A stretch of 64,000 nucleotides of DNA from Druceiella hillmani (lineage: Eukaryota; Arthropoda; Insecta; Lepidoptera; Hepialidae), in the NCBI GenBank assembly GCA_039881145.1, contig JAYKKI010000088.1, positions 124,001-188,000 on the forward strand, in the 5' to 3' direction. Within the stretch, counting starts at the first letter, position 1; every line of letters begins with the position of its first letter. The position numbers and the translations under genes were made by a program. Below the pieces are notes generated by a model, which saw only the letters and a program-made list of their open reading frames with translations, was not told where the DNA came from and did no database searches. This document shows positions 1-12,195 of this stretch, piece after piece.

Positions 1-539
1 TCGACGAGAAAGTTACAAAATTAGCTTGCATTATCATCTTACTGTACGATAAGTATTCTCAAGTGCAAAGTCGCGCCTTGGCTCCTTGATGAGATTCATA
101 AGTACATGGTTACACGAGATAAGACTAAAGTCAAGTAAAAATTTTATCTTGTCCTGAGCGTTGGTAAAGCCTTTACAGTCAATAGAAATAGATGTTTACA
201 AATGAGTAAGAATGCTCAAAAAATTAAATTTCCACTTTCATTGAAAAGTGTTCTCCTATTAACATCTGGAAATCACTTGCATCTCGGAGAAGTCCCGCGA
301 ACTTGTGCTTGCCAGTTGGATAGAAACTTACTTAATACTTTTTGTAACCCACCCCCCCCCCCCCCGCCAACTCTCGATTCAGCCACTAAGTTAGACCTTA
401 GAATAAGGTTACATATCCCCTTATGCGATCATGAATCACCGATTCTCAATTTCTAAACCTTATGATAGCGAAATCAGAACTAATATTCTTCCGATTAATT
501 CTAACATATCTTCTGGTAGTGATTAAATGATGACTTTAA
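1..539. other. Non-coding flank, AT-rich, with poly-C run
   Basis: No coding signal is recognisable. A homopolymeric C run lies at about 351-365, inside a short open frame that is only a by-product of that run. The stretch may be the decayed 5' part of the LINE that follows, but I could not align it. Confidence 0.4.
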
Positions 540-1990
540 GGTAGTAATGATAGGTTTAAGAGCATTAACATTAATTCTCTTACACCCATCATGGATATAA
601 TAACCCCAGTCATTTTCAACAATTAAATTACTGCACTATTAGTACTACATATTTTCAACGCTTCATTTACTACAATCACATTTCCAATAGAATGGAAAAG
701 AGCATATATCATTACTTTGCTTAAGGTTGCAGCTCCATCTCAATCGAAAGAGTTTAGAGATAAGTACTCGAACGTATAATTCACTCCCAATTAGTTGGCT
801 TTCAGTAAGAAAGCGCCATCTTTTTAATCCATTTCAATCTGGTTTCAGAGCGGGTCGCAGTACCTCTATGGCAAATATTTGAGGTTCCTGGTGACGTACT
901 CTTCGCCATGAATAATTCTCAACTCTCTACACTCGTACTTCTTGACTTAATTACTGTATTTAATTCTGTATTAAATTACTGTATTAAAAGTCGGCCTACT
1001 TTCCTCAAACTTCGCTGGAATGCTTTAAATCTTTTTTATTCAGACGTGAGCAAGCCGTTATATTAGCAAAAAATTGTTCAGAGTAGGCTACTTTCGTAAA
1101 TGTTCCCCAAGTTACGTTCTTTTAATCAATATTTATTGATATTGTCAGTATAACTTATATGCAATGATCTTCAAAGATACCTACACACTGACCCTAGTAA
1201 TATTCCTAGAACTAATAATTCCTTGAATGCGGATCGAAACCTGATCGGTCCATAGGCTCATAATATGGGTATCCTAGTCAATCCTATAAATCCCAGACTA
1301 TTATTATTGGCAGTAGAAAACTCCATTCTAAAATCAGTATATCTGATTTACCACAACTGTTATTTAACGGTTCAGTTATCCTGTTCTCTTCAACTGCAAA
1401 AGACGGGTCTAGTGATCGATTAATTTCTTAATTGGCAACCCCAGATTAATTATGTCAGTTATCGAGTCTTCAGCAGAATACAGTCTGTTAAACGTCTTGA
1501 ATATTTTTTTCCCCTTAAAACTAAAATACACCTGTGTCAAAGCACTGCGATTGCCTCTACTAGAATACGGAGACATTTGCTATCCTGATCTTTCAGAACA
1601 ATTGCTTAACAAACTACAACGCCTTCAACATTTAAGTATTCGTCACATTTTCAGCCTCAGAAAATCTGACCACGTCTCTAAATTTAGGACGCGGCGCAGA
1701 TGGATGGGATTTCGTGACCAGCGCAATTTTCAAATTCTTTCGCTGCTTTATATTTTAAAAAACCCTCACACATTCTCTTACCTTGTAGCTCTTTCTGGCC
1801 ATTTCCTGGGTCTATATTCTGAGAAACTGCTCAAGCTCTTTATCCTCAAACATACTACACCTTTTCCTATGAGCATTCATGTACGGTTTATGCTACCAAG
1901 TTATGGAACAAACTCAATTCCGACACCAGACTTAAACCTCAAGCATCCAAGAGTCATCTGAAAAAATCATACCTCTCCTAAATTTACTTT
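540..1990 (+). mobile_element. Decayed non-LTR retrotransposon (LINE), reverse transcriptase and C-terminal part
   Basis: Conceptual translation in shifting frames gives a recognisable LINE reverse transcriptase: an upstream block ending in FPIEWKRAYII (about 660-710), a block resembling the FQSGFRAGRSTS RT region (about 835-865), then the C-terminal segment LPLLEYGDICYPDLSEQLL...LQRLQHLSIRHIFSLRK. The last part remains open for 169 codons (1,452-1,961), but its first residues are out of frame with the ancestral protein. Several stops and frameshifts break the remainder, and the catalytic aspartate box is not intact. The style matches the Jockey/CR1 group of insect LINEs, but the clade is not certain. 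The 5' end is missing or unrecognisable. It is an inactive relic. Confidence 0.75.
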
Positions 1991-4285
1991 CCTAGTTCCA
2001 TTTTCTTTCATATCCCTCTCCCTTAATCCTTCTCGTTCCTTCACCTAACCCTCAGTTCTGATCCAAAACCCCTCCCAACATGAATGCCTATATTAACGAC
2101 GCGTGACGCAGGTTAAAGTCCAATTCATTTCAAAGAACTACTTCGGTAAAGGAATTATAAGTTATAGTTTAAAGGAATATGGATAAAATATACAAGCAAA
2201 ACTTGTGGTATAATATTGAGTCCAGATGTCACAAGAATAAAAATGGCATTCTTATATACAGATAATGAGAAAAATTGGTTCTTTAAAAGTTTTTTTTAAA
2301 TTGTCAATCAGACAAATGAGAAATTTTGTATTCCAAGTCAAATAATCTTCATAATAGTTTTTAAATGCTATTTCTACCAGCAAGAGAATAAGGGGAACTC
2401 TTTCAACCAGCAAGAGATACAAAGTGCAGATTGTGTCCCATTGTATTCTCCATACACAGATGTAACATATTAATCCATGAAAGATACAGGCCGACATGGT
2501 CGTCGAAAATAGCTTCGGAATACTCGAAAAGAGCGGAAGATAGTCATTTTGACAACAGGAAACGAATGTCAGCTAACAATTTATTTTTAATTAATTTAGT
2601 GACGGCTACATATTAAAAATATCAACGAATTTTGATTGTGTTTCGTAAACGTTTCTAAAAAGTTATTCCGTTAAAAATTATACGTACGTCGTTTGATCTT
2701 TATTGTTCTTTTTATATTTGCGCATTTACAAAGGCAACTTTTTTGTTTTGTATTATGATTTTATTTTATTTTTGGTCTTTCCTAATGTCATTTGCTTAAT
2801 CTTTCGGTTTTTTATATTCCAAAAATATCAGCTTTCTTAACAATTGTATTCTATTTCCATAACGCCAGTCCCGTTTTCGCCGATGTCCTTCGTACGTGTA
2901 TTTCCAATAACTAAACTTTCAACGCATTTAGTTTTGATTAACTAATGACCCGCCTGCGGTTTCACCCGTGTGTGTTTATCTAAATTTGGCAGAAATTGGT
3001 TACCTAATTGCAGAATCATTAGGTAACAAACATACAGCAGTTGCGACGATTTGACACATTTCATTTATCTGATAAAAAAACGTTTAGCAACCGTTATCAA
3101 TAAGACTTATACAGTTACATAAAAGTAATTCAAATATTGAGATCAGTACCCCTTGGAAGAAACAGTGCAAAGGTAAAATAATAAAAAAAACTCGTATAAA
3201 GTTAGGAGTTTTTTTTATTATTTTACAGTTTTTACAGTTGTTACAGTTTTTCATATAAATGTTAAAATTTAGCGCCACATAAACGTTACCATTTAGCTCA
3301 TGTAAACCACTGACAAGAAAATAACATTCGCCTGTTTCATAAACTAAACGCTTCTAGAACTTCTACAAACGAGTATCCATTTCGGCTTCCAAAGTTTTAC
3401 CACGTTTAGAGGATTAATTTTTGACAATCGTTATGGATGATTCATCCAAAGTGAATAGCCAATGACCTGTATAAACAGCGAATAATACAGAGATGATGAA
3501 CAAAGTAGGAACATCCTATTTTTCGTTCACTTCTCTTGATTCATTTGAATGAATCATCCATAGTGACAGGTGTAAACTCGAAAATGAATTCTAATCTCAT
3601 CGTTATCAGCAATTGTACAACTTTGTTTATTCTTGCTATAGTTATGTTTTCATTTGTTTCTTTTTTTTTCTCGCTGGACATCAGATTCTTTCTAGCATGG
3701 CCAAGTTCATTTGGCGCCATTTTGAACTAACCATTTTGGATGTTTCACTTATTTTTATTTCGAGTGAATTTTCCTGGAAGGTCATCAAGAACGGCAATCG
3801 AAACCGAATCCGGCATTAAGGTTGAATGATAATATTTTTTAGTACAGAATCAAAGACGAAACATTTTTATGTCTTGATATTAACACCCCAAATTTATCAT
3901 AAATACACACGTTGAAGAAATATATTAGAAAATATTTTTTTTTAATGAAAACATATTTCAAATACTAGTACAATAAAATAATAAATACTAATACTTATTT
4001 TGATTAAATTAAAATTAAAATTATATAAACTAAATTGTGTGAAAACAATTTTATTAAATTAGTGGTTATAAATAAGTGCGTATTAGTGATACAAAAAATG
4101 GAAAAAATTATAACAAAACACTGATTAAACATAAGACATTTCAAAAATGCTATTTGAACCTATTTTATTAAATTAATTATTTTTTATAAAATATACATTA
4201 GCTAAGGGGGCTGTTGTAAAAACCCAACACATATTTAGTGATAAACTTGTTTCAATTAAAATAAAGAAATATAGAGAAAAATTCT

Positions 4286-4372
4286 CTTCCTTTTTAAAAA
4301 CTTAATTAATCTTCGAAACATAAACACGATTCCTTTTTAAAAACTTAATTAATCTCCGAAACATAATTAGAT
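4286..4372. repeat. 43-bp tandem duplication (two copies)
   Basis: The block beginning TTCCTTTTTAAAAACTTAAT is repeated immediately downstream with one or two substitutions. No coding function is visible. Confidence 0.75.
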
Positions 4373-5423
4373 TTACACATCAAATTATTAATTTTTTTAT
4401 TACTTATTTATTTCGTGGCTATAGCAATATAAATAGTGTGCCAATGTTATACATTTAATTAGAGCGTATTTCTAATATATAGGTATATACCTACTGCAAT
4501 AGATTTTATGAAACTTAACGGGCAACTTAAATATATTTTTTTTATAAATTTTAAATTTAAAGTTTTAAATCAAAGGTTTCTGACAAAAAACACTAATTTA
4601 TTCCAACAGAAAGAAACAAAAAATATTCCGTTTAAAAAATATTCTATCACAAAGTGGTTAGTAGCCTTAATATCACAAAAAAGTTTTAGAACTTCCATTA
4701 CTAAGCCTAAACAAATACGTAAGTACTTAATTATGATTTAAAGTTGATGTTACGTACAGAAAAGAAGTACACATAACTATGTAAACAAATTTATAATCAC
4801 CTTCGTTTTAATATAAGCCGATTTCCATTCAATTTAAATGCGAACACACTAATCACTCTGAACGCTTAATCCCAGACTAATCTTTTGATAATAAAAAAAT
4901 AAAATTGACTGCAATTCATTATTCGCAAACTTACGGTAAATCACTTTCACGGTCACGTGAAACAAAACCCTACAACTTGTTCATGCGCGGGCTTTTAAAC
5001 ACATTTGTTGAAAAATTACATAAACATTTTAGTTAATAGTAACTAGAAAACTAATGATTGTCAAACAAACTGTAATTAGCGATAATAAGCTAACATGTGT
5101 TGCACATTCGTATTTTATAAACACGAGCGGGAATCGGCGTAACCAAAATAAAATACAATTTTGACATTTAACCTAATAATGTCGCCAGTAAACTAATGTG
5201 ATAATTTAATCATGATTTTTATTTTTCATTTAGATCACATGAGTTTTGTTTATTGGGATTTAAAAAACCTGTTTACATAATAAAGAAAGAAAAGGAAACA
5301 GAAAACGGCAATCCAAAAAGTGAAAGTAACGCTAATATTATATGCAATTACCATTAAAGTAAACTTTTTAATAAATGATTGAAGCAGAAAACATTTCCGC
5401 AATTGTTATTTAGTGTTTTATAC

Positions 5424-5425
5424 AT

Positions 5426-5486
<61 letters not shown>

Positions 5487-5508
5487 TATATACATATATA
5501 TGTATATA
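5424..5508. repeat. (CA)n/(TA)n microsatellite
   Basis: A run of CA dinucleotides passes into a long run of TA dinucleotides with a few CATA interruptions. Confidence 0.9.
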
Positions 5509-5744
5509 GGAACATTCATTTAAAGTGCAGTAACCTTTATTACACTATATGATTTTTTATATAGTACTTTAGTTATAAAAGTGTTTAATACTGCATACAT
5601 AAAACTATTAGTTTAAATTTTACCTATTCTCGAAACAATTTATTCCCAGAAAAATTTGATGTTCTAATAAAATTAACATAGCAGTCAAAAGCTTAACGTT
5701 TATAAGCGGGCTGTCATTTTCAGTATTGACAAATTGACAGTCCG

Positions 5745-5750
5745 CACGTG
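5745..5750 (+). promoter_or_regulatory. CACGTG E-box in the NIP7 promoter/5' UTR region
   Basis: A perfect palindromic CACGTG lies 56 bases upstream of the NIP7 start codon. In Drosophila, Myc/Max binds CACGTG near the transcription start of ribosome-biogenesis genes, so this site fits the expected regulation of NIP7. The site is seen directly; its use is inferred. Confidence 0.5.
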
Positions 5751-5805
5751 TTGATTTCTTACTTCCATGCTTGCCCTGTAAGGAAAGGATAATTATTCAA
5801 ACAAA

Positions 5806-5861
5806 ATGAAGTGCCTTTCAGAAGAACGGACTAGGATATTGTTTGAGAAACTAACTAAATA
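5806..5861 (+). CDS. NIP7: NIP7 coding exon 1
   Basis: Encodes residues 1-18 plus two bases of Tyr19. The donor is TA|GTATGG. This exon is too short for an ordinary ORF scan and was found from the expected NIP7 N-terminus (SEE.TR.LFEKL.KY). Confidence 0.9.
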
Positions 5862-8800
5862 GTATGGGTATAATTAAATAAATAAACCATTCATACAGGA
5901 ATAAAATATCAATTAAAAAACAATACCTCCTAAGCAACATTTAAACACTAATTCCGGTATAAGTTCAGTTTAGCGAAAATGTAATTTCCCAGTTTTTTTT
6001 AATGAAAGAATATACATAAAAACAACATATTTAAAAAAAATAGGGCATAGACACAATTATTTTATTATAAAAAATTGATTTGAAAAGTGCTCTTTTTAGG
6101 AAGAAAGGCCTGTCAAACAAATTTTATAACCTCTCTTTACGCGACACTCTGTGGATTTTTATTTTTTAGATTTGTTTTTTTTTATATTGATTCCCCTTTG
6201 TGTTTGAAATCACGAAGAACTGCAGTTAAGTCGAAAAATTTATAACTTACTTCCTAGTCAAAGTGCACTTTTGTATGGGAACTTTTTCAAATCACTTTTT
6301 TTAATATACTAATTGTAACCGAGCCCCACTTTTGATTGATGCTTCGTTTTTTATCTATATTCTTTCAATTAAAACAAACAAAATTAGGAAAATCACATTT
6401 TCCTTAAACTGAACTTGTTCCCACTTTTCTAAATTATCTAATAAATATTAAAAATAATGCTGTAGTAATGTTCTTCGCATAATTTCGAAGTAATATTATT
6501 TCAAGCAGTTCGGAATTTTTTTTTAATCAAAGGTATATGATATCAAAATTAATAGTGAATCATTTATTTCACATTTATTACAGCATCGGTGTCAACGTGA
6601 AACTTTTAATAGACAGACCTGACGGCACTTACTGCTTCAGAGAAAAAAAAGATAGAATATATTACATATCGGAGAAGCTTCTTGGCCTTGCACAAACAGT
6701 AAAACCAGAGAATTTAATATCAGCTGGAACATGTTTTGGCAAATTTACTAAGACGAATAAATTCCGACTTCACGTTACGGCACTGACATACCTTGCTCCG
6801 TATGCCCAGTTCAAAGTTTGGGTCAAACCTTCAGCTGAACAGCAGTTTTTGTATGGACACAATATCATGAAGAGTGGTAAGTTTATATTGTGATTTATCT
6901 GCCAAAACTTTAGTGTAAGTACTAATACTTTATTGGTGCATTCTAAATTATAAAAACGTTCACTAAAATAGAATAAAAATAACATAGAAGGTGGTATTAA
7001 TTTTTTATTCTATAACTTGATTCAGAATAAACTAATAAGAACAAGCTATTCCTGGCTATTTTTTGCAATTACAATTTTGTTTAATGAAAATTTTGCATAT
7101 ATTGAAGTAATAACGCTAGCTTCTATGTGTAACAATGAATATATATTTCTTTCTCCTACTACAAACAATTTTGGGGAATAAAATTGTGCAAGTTCATACG
7201 TTGCCATCTACAAATTAGCTCATAATTGGCTTTATTGCCTAGAGCGCCAACTATGAGATAACTTGTAATTTGTGTACTTGCCATATTTATGCAACTACCA
7301 TTATATTTGTGATATATCAGTGTAAGTATGAATACATGGCCTGAGGGACTGGGATAAAAAATGAAGGTTGGCTTACATGGACAGAAAATTGGAAAATACC
7401 ATGGCAGTCAATTTTAAGTTTCACAAAAAATCATAAAAAATTATAAAGCGACTTTTGTAGCAAAATTTGAATACCTTTTTTTCACTTCAAAATTCAAATA
7501 AAAATTGTATGCAGCGTGAAATTAACTGACATGACAGTAAATTTAGTTGCCATGACAATGAGATGTATATAGTTACATATATAACAGGGTTGCCACACTT
7601 TCGTAAAAAAAAGTTCTATGACTTCTCCCAGAGGCCAGGAGAAACATTATTATTATTTATACTTATTACATATATATATATATATATAAAAGTTAGAGAC
7701 ATGAAAATTAATATCTATTTCTGCTTTTTGGGAAATTGGTAACTGCAAATTATTATTATCTAAACGCGAGTAAAACTAAATGCAACCATAATTTCTTTTT
7801 GCCTCTGCAAAGCCGGAACATACAATGAAAAATAAAAATAAACGTTTAATGAAAAATAAAAATAGAGCCTTAAATATGTCATACCTATTTACTCGTACGT
7901 TGAAGTAGAATTAGTCTTCTTCAACAGTAACCCACCACACATTGTGCTGTTGTCTATTATTTATTTCAAGTTGTCAACCTTTGTTACAAATGAAATCCAA
8001 ATATAAAATTCTGCAATATGTATTTATATTAAATAAATTCCACGAAGTTCCTGAAAATTATAGGAATTCCCACAATATTGAAAGGATGAATGCTATGGTT
8101 TGTCCTACTTTTCAAGATTTTCCACATAGTACACAGGTTTGACAAAAAATGTGTCTATTATTTTTGTACAGATGATTCTGTGCATCAAAACTGAGTAGAA
8201 TATAATAAGAAACTACTGGAAAATCTTCAACTGTTTCTTAAAATTGCAATTCCGATGGAAAAAAGTTCACATTTTTTTTACAGAAACATTCTTCAAATAT
8301 TCTCAGCTTCAAATGTCCTCTCTGTCTGTCTCCCTGTTGTTCTTTATTTATGTATTAATAGTGAGATGGTGAATGATATAGAATGTATTATTGGGCTAAA
8401 ATCTAATCTATAGCAAACAGGTCCAACCTTTAGATATTTGAGCCATGATAATGAAAATGGTGAATATAGTTACCTGACCGACAACACCACTCTTTGCTCT
8501 CTAGCAAATACTGACTAATACAATAAGCTCAAACTCTTGATACCATATGGCAAGCATAGTGTATTGTAAAAACGTTTTTTTAACATTACTGTAAAAATTC
8601 CTGTATGCCACTAAATTTCTCTACGACGATTGACTTGTAGGCTACGACAGCGAGGTTCATTTTTGGGCAAACTTTTTAATTAACAGTATTAAAAATATAT
8701 TCTGGAAATCACTGATTGAAATAGTGCAGTGTTGGAAATAAGGATCTCACACGACACAAATCTTACCAAGAATGCGTCTTGGAAACAAAAACACTTCGAA

Positions 8801-10155
8801 GCGCCAATGCACTTTTTAAACCTGTATGATAAAGAACATACTCCTATTTTGGATCACGTTTTTATCAAGGATGGAACTCGGACTTAATACTTTAAATCTT
8901 ATAGAAAACAGGACTTGATGCAGTGGCTTAAGAATGGTACACTACGCTCAAAACTTTGAAGTATTAGAATCAGCTGAAAAATTAGTGACAACAATTTTCA
9001 GCATTCTAAAAGAATCTTAATTTTTTTAAATATACATAAATTAACTTTGAGATCGAAGAATTATATTTAAAGTGAATTTATATTCATGAAGAAAAGTAGT
9101 TTCAAGTTTTTCCCTACTTTCAAACCCACCCTTCCACAGACTTTATTATGAACCTCCCCTCATAATATAACAGAAATCGACAAACTCACCACCTGGGCTA
9201 TTGACTGAGTTGGTCCCCAATGTGTTGAGAAAAGAATTTAAAACATGTTACTGCGTAACATGAAAGTTCATTGATACATATAAATATTACAGTCTCATCA
9301 ATTTTACTAATATTTCAACCAGGGTTTCGCAATACAATCCGATAATCCAAAGTATTGATTTAACATCATATAATACTTCGATATTTTAGATTGATATAAA
9401 CGAATGCGATATATACTTCGATCAATACAAACGTATTAGTGTCGGGTCGAATGGTCGCAACAATAAATTATTTTTTGGCTACTGATTGTATTGGACAATC
9501 TATAGTTATATGTCGATCTGTAGTTACCTGTGATAAACCAAACTATGGCTCCATAAAAAATTCAAAAAGGCGACTGTTATGCATTAAAATGATTAATATT
9601 GCTCAGTGTAAACTATGCCAGGCTGATCGAAGGGAAACACTAGAAACTTATTCAAATATATAAAAAGATATCATGGTCGTAGTCGGTACAAAATTGTTAT
9701 ATTTTTTTAACATTTACTGTGTCATATGTATTGTGGATGTGTATTATTCTATTTTAATTAAGCTGTTGCATTTATATAAAAAATTTTTGTTGCAATAGTG
9801 GATCTATCCATGCAATATTTGGAAGATCGGATCGTAACTATCCAATACTATTCCAATGTCGTATCACATAGTTATGATCTGGATCGATCCAAGTTATTGA
9901 TACAAAGAAAAATATCATGCATCTCTAATTTCAACAAGGTACTTATATAATAAATTCACAGGTCTAGGCAGAATAACAGAAAATACATCCAAACATCAGG
10001 GTGTAGTGGTATATTCAATGTCCGACATTCCTCTGGGCTTCGGTGTTGCCGCAAAATCAACGACAGAATGCACTCACGCTGATCCTCTTGCTACGGTTTG
10101 TTTCCACCAAGCAGATATCGGAGAATACATTCGAGCAGAAGACACATTAATATAG
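5806..10155 (+). CDS. NIP7: 60S ribosome subunit biogenesis protein NIP7 homolog (three coding exons)
   Basis: NIP7 is a nucleolar factor for pre-60S maturation and 27S pre-rRNA processing in yeast, and for pre-rRNA processing in animals. Joining 5,806-5,861, 6,584-6,876 and 9,962-10,155 gives 180 aa, the length of human NIP7. The N-terminal domain (about 1-94) carries [10 protein letters not shown] and [10 protein letters not shown]; the C-terminal PUA RNA-binding domain (about 95-170) runs from [16 protein letters not shown] through [20 protein letters not shown]. All introns are GT-AG and reading phase is kept across them. The ATG sits in a favourable context (CAAAATGA) and gives the expected start [16 protein letters not shown]. 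Both introns carry transposon-derived DNA. The gene converges with GLO1. The assignment is secure. Confidence 0.95.
5961..6416. mobile_element. Non-autonomous TIR element (MITE), copy 1, in NIP7 intron 1
   Basis: The left end (AAGTTCAGTTTAGCGAAAAT...GAAAGAATATA) and the reverse complement of the right end (AAGTTCAGTTTAAGGAAAAT...GAAAGAATATA) form imperfect terminal inverted repeats of about 60 bp. A second copy, also about 480 bp, lies in GLO1 intron 1 (22,709-23,192), and their interiors align (AAGTCGAAAAA, CCGAGCCCC, TCGTTTTTTA). No coding capacity. The superfamily is unknown and I could not confirm a target-site duplication. Confidence 0.75.
6584..6876 (+). CDS. NIP7: NIP7 coding exon 2
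   Basis: Encodes residues 19-116 plus the first base of Gly117. The acceptor is TTATTACAG|CATCGG and the donor is AGTG|GTAAGT. It contains most of the N-terminal domain and the start of the PUA domain. Confidence 0.95.
6877..9311. other. NIP7 intron 2, first part
   Basis: AT-rich intron with a short TA run at 7,668-7,689 and no recognisable coding sequence. Confidence 0.6.
9312..9935. mobile_element. hAT-type non-autonomous element with 8-bp target-site duplication
   Basis: The element body is 9,320-9,927 (608 bp). It starts CAGGGTTTCGCAATA and its other end read on the opposite strand is TAGAGATGCATGATA, matching the hAT-type CAGRG-TGC pattern. It is flanked by perfect 8-bp direct repeats ATTTCAAC (9,312-9,319 and 9,928-9,935), the duplication length typical of hAT transposons. 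No transposase is present. It sits 26 bases before the exon-3 acceptor of NIP7. Confidence 0.8.
9962..10155 (+). CDS. NIP7: NIP7 coding exon 3 and stop
   Basis: Encodes the rest of the PUA domain ([10 protein letters not shown]...[12 protein letters not shown]) and ends in TAG. The acceptor TTCACAG|GTCTAG lies just after the hAT insertion, so the polypyrimidine tract and branch point are partly supplied by sequence next to or inside the transposon. Confidence 0.95.
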
Positions 10156-10161
10156 TTGGTT

Positions 10162-10330
10162 AATAAATACTTGTGATAAATTGTATTTTTGTGCAGACAT
10201 TTGTGATGAAGCAAGAAACTATTGGTGTTTCTAAAGACTGTGTGGACTTGAATTGTTCTAATTCGAAAAAGAATTATATAATTTTTATAACATAATAATT
10301 TGTTATTGCCAACCATAAATGTGAAATAAA
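10162..10330 (+). terminator. NIP7 polyadenylation signals
   Basis: AATAAA hexamers occur at 10,162-10,167 (7 bases after the stop) and at 10,325-10,330. The second is followed by a T-rich stretch and is the more plausible main signal. Confidence 0.5.
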
Positions 10331-11664
10331 CTATTTTGCAAGACAATTTTGTTTTTATTATTGCTCTATGGCTGTTTTATATTACTAATAAATTCTGCAA
10401 TGATGAAACAACACATTAATTGTGAAAAAAAACCAAACATTCATATACAGTATTCTCTTAGGTTCCTTTAAATAAGGCAGAGAGACAATACTCCCCACCA
10501 AAAGTAAGAAATGAAAAAGATGAAGTTTCGAATAATGAAAAACGTGAGATTGTAATATATTAAATAATTTATTTTATAGTATTTTTGGCATAAGATCACA
10601 AATAAACTTGGTAATAATAAAATCGTAATGAGATCAAAATTAATAGAAAATGAAAAAATTTATGTGTGTAAAATACTTTTATGTAATAATTTCTTCCGAT
10701 AAGAAAACATTTGGAATTTTGTTTTTTAACACCTTTATTAACAGCTGTTTATTCTTCAGTAATTTGCTTTATGTTAGCACAGCGTTCTGGTATATTGTAA
10801 TTATTCAAATATTGACTCGCTGATAGACCATTGTCTTCAATTTCTTGTAAGACTATATGTATATATACTACGTGTGCACATGCGCATACGTATGAAAGAA
10901 AATGTGTGTGTTTGTGTTGTAAAATAACAAAAAAATATTCAATAAATTCAAATAAAAAAAAAACTTTTTTTACTATTTATTTATTGAAGGTTTATTTCAA
11001 TTTACACAGTATTTGTACATTTTAAGTACACATCTAGGTCTTCCAGGATGAGGAAATGCTTACTTGCTTTATAATAGTGACTTCTAACTGTATAACTTCT
11101 AAAATATATGTTTTGCCTGGTTTTACATTATTGTGTTACGACGTGGCAATAGTATATGACCAACCACAACCTATCGTGGATTTTTCTGTTACGTTATCAT
11201 AATGTATATATGTACGATATGATTACGAACGTAATTGTGACATGCCACCTTGCAATCGGAGTTTACTCTTTAAACAGTCAGAACGTCTGACATAAAAATC
11301 GTACAAAAAAAGAAAGACAATTCCCATTAACCCAATTGAAGAACATCCCATACTCTGAAAGACTAGACAATGTTTTGCCGTACAATACCAGGTGCTAAAA
11401 TTTATGCAGTCCAAGATCACAACACTCTGTGGTGTGACATCATTGCAATATCATTCATTGTGACACCATACTTCAGTGATGTGTGGGAGCCCTTATATCA
11501 ATCCTATGACGTTAACAATTTTATCAAGTGGTTTCAAAAACGTGCAGAGCTAATCAGACAGACTCTCGTGAAAATTGTGTAAAAACACATTTCACATTCA
11601 TTATTAAATATTATTTCCAACATTCCATAATGCGATCCATTGTACTTAGTATGCTGCAAAATTA
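10331..11664. other. Intergenic DNA between NIP7 and GLO1
   Basis: No gene recognised. A 70-codon open frame (11,370-11,582) has no recognisable family and lies next to the 171-bp repeat array. Confidence 0.5.
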
Positions 11665-12195
11665 TCCAATAAAAAAGAACTATGTATAAACACAATTCAT
11701 AACAATGAAGTGTGCTTACCAAGGCATATTCTCACGGCAACTGTATGTGTAAAAAACATTATTTGTTGTGCAAAGAGTAGAAAGAACTTTGTATTATATA
11801 TTTTTATGACAATGCTTTGTGACATCTATAAATCATGGAGTAAAAAAGGACTATGTATAAACACACTTCATAGAAATGAAGTGTACTTACCAAGGCATAT
11901 TCTCAAGACGACTGTATGTGTAAAAATCATTATTTGTTGTGCAAAGAGTAGAAAGAATTTTGTATTATATATTTTTATGACAATGCTTTGTGACATCTAT
12001 AAATCGTAGAGTAAAAAAGGACTATGTATAAACACACTTCATAGAAATGAAGTGTACTTACCAAGGCATATTCTCAAGACAACTGTATGTGTAAAAAATC
12101 ATTATTTGTTGTGTAAAGAGTAGAAAGAACTTTTGTATTATTTATTTTTATGACAATGCACAAAGCATAAAGCACAAAGACTTCTATAAATCATG
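11665..12195. repeat. 171-bp tandem repeat array (about three copies)
   Basis: The marker ACTATGTATAAACACA recurs at 11,680, 11,851 and 12,022, an exact period of 171 bp. Units share TACCAAGGCATATTCTC, ATTATTTGTTGTG and GACAATGC. A 99-codon open frame over two units (11,710-12,009) is an artefact of the repeat. Confidence 0.9.

Larger units (their letters stand above)
1991..5700. other. AT-rich intergenic region upstream of NIP7
   Basis: No gene was recognised. Short open frames here have no recognisable protein similarity and low-complexity composition. It contains a 43-bp tandem duplication (4,286-4,372), a CA/TA microsatellite (5,424-5,508), and near 2,939-2,972 a minus-strand sequence that vaguely resembles a Helitron 3' end but lacks CTAG. 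Confidence 0.5.

Noticed and set aside
202..456. 84-codon frame with a run of prolines
   Set aside because: The proline run comes from a poly-C tract; no protein similarity.
2939..2972. Possible Helitron 3' end on the minus strand
   Set aside because: GC-rich hairpin-like sequence is present but the terminal CTAG is not, so the call is too weak.
11710..12009. 99-codon open frame with an internal repeat
   Set aside because: It spans two units of the 171-bp tandem array and its protein repeats only mirror that array.
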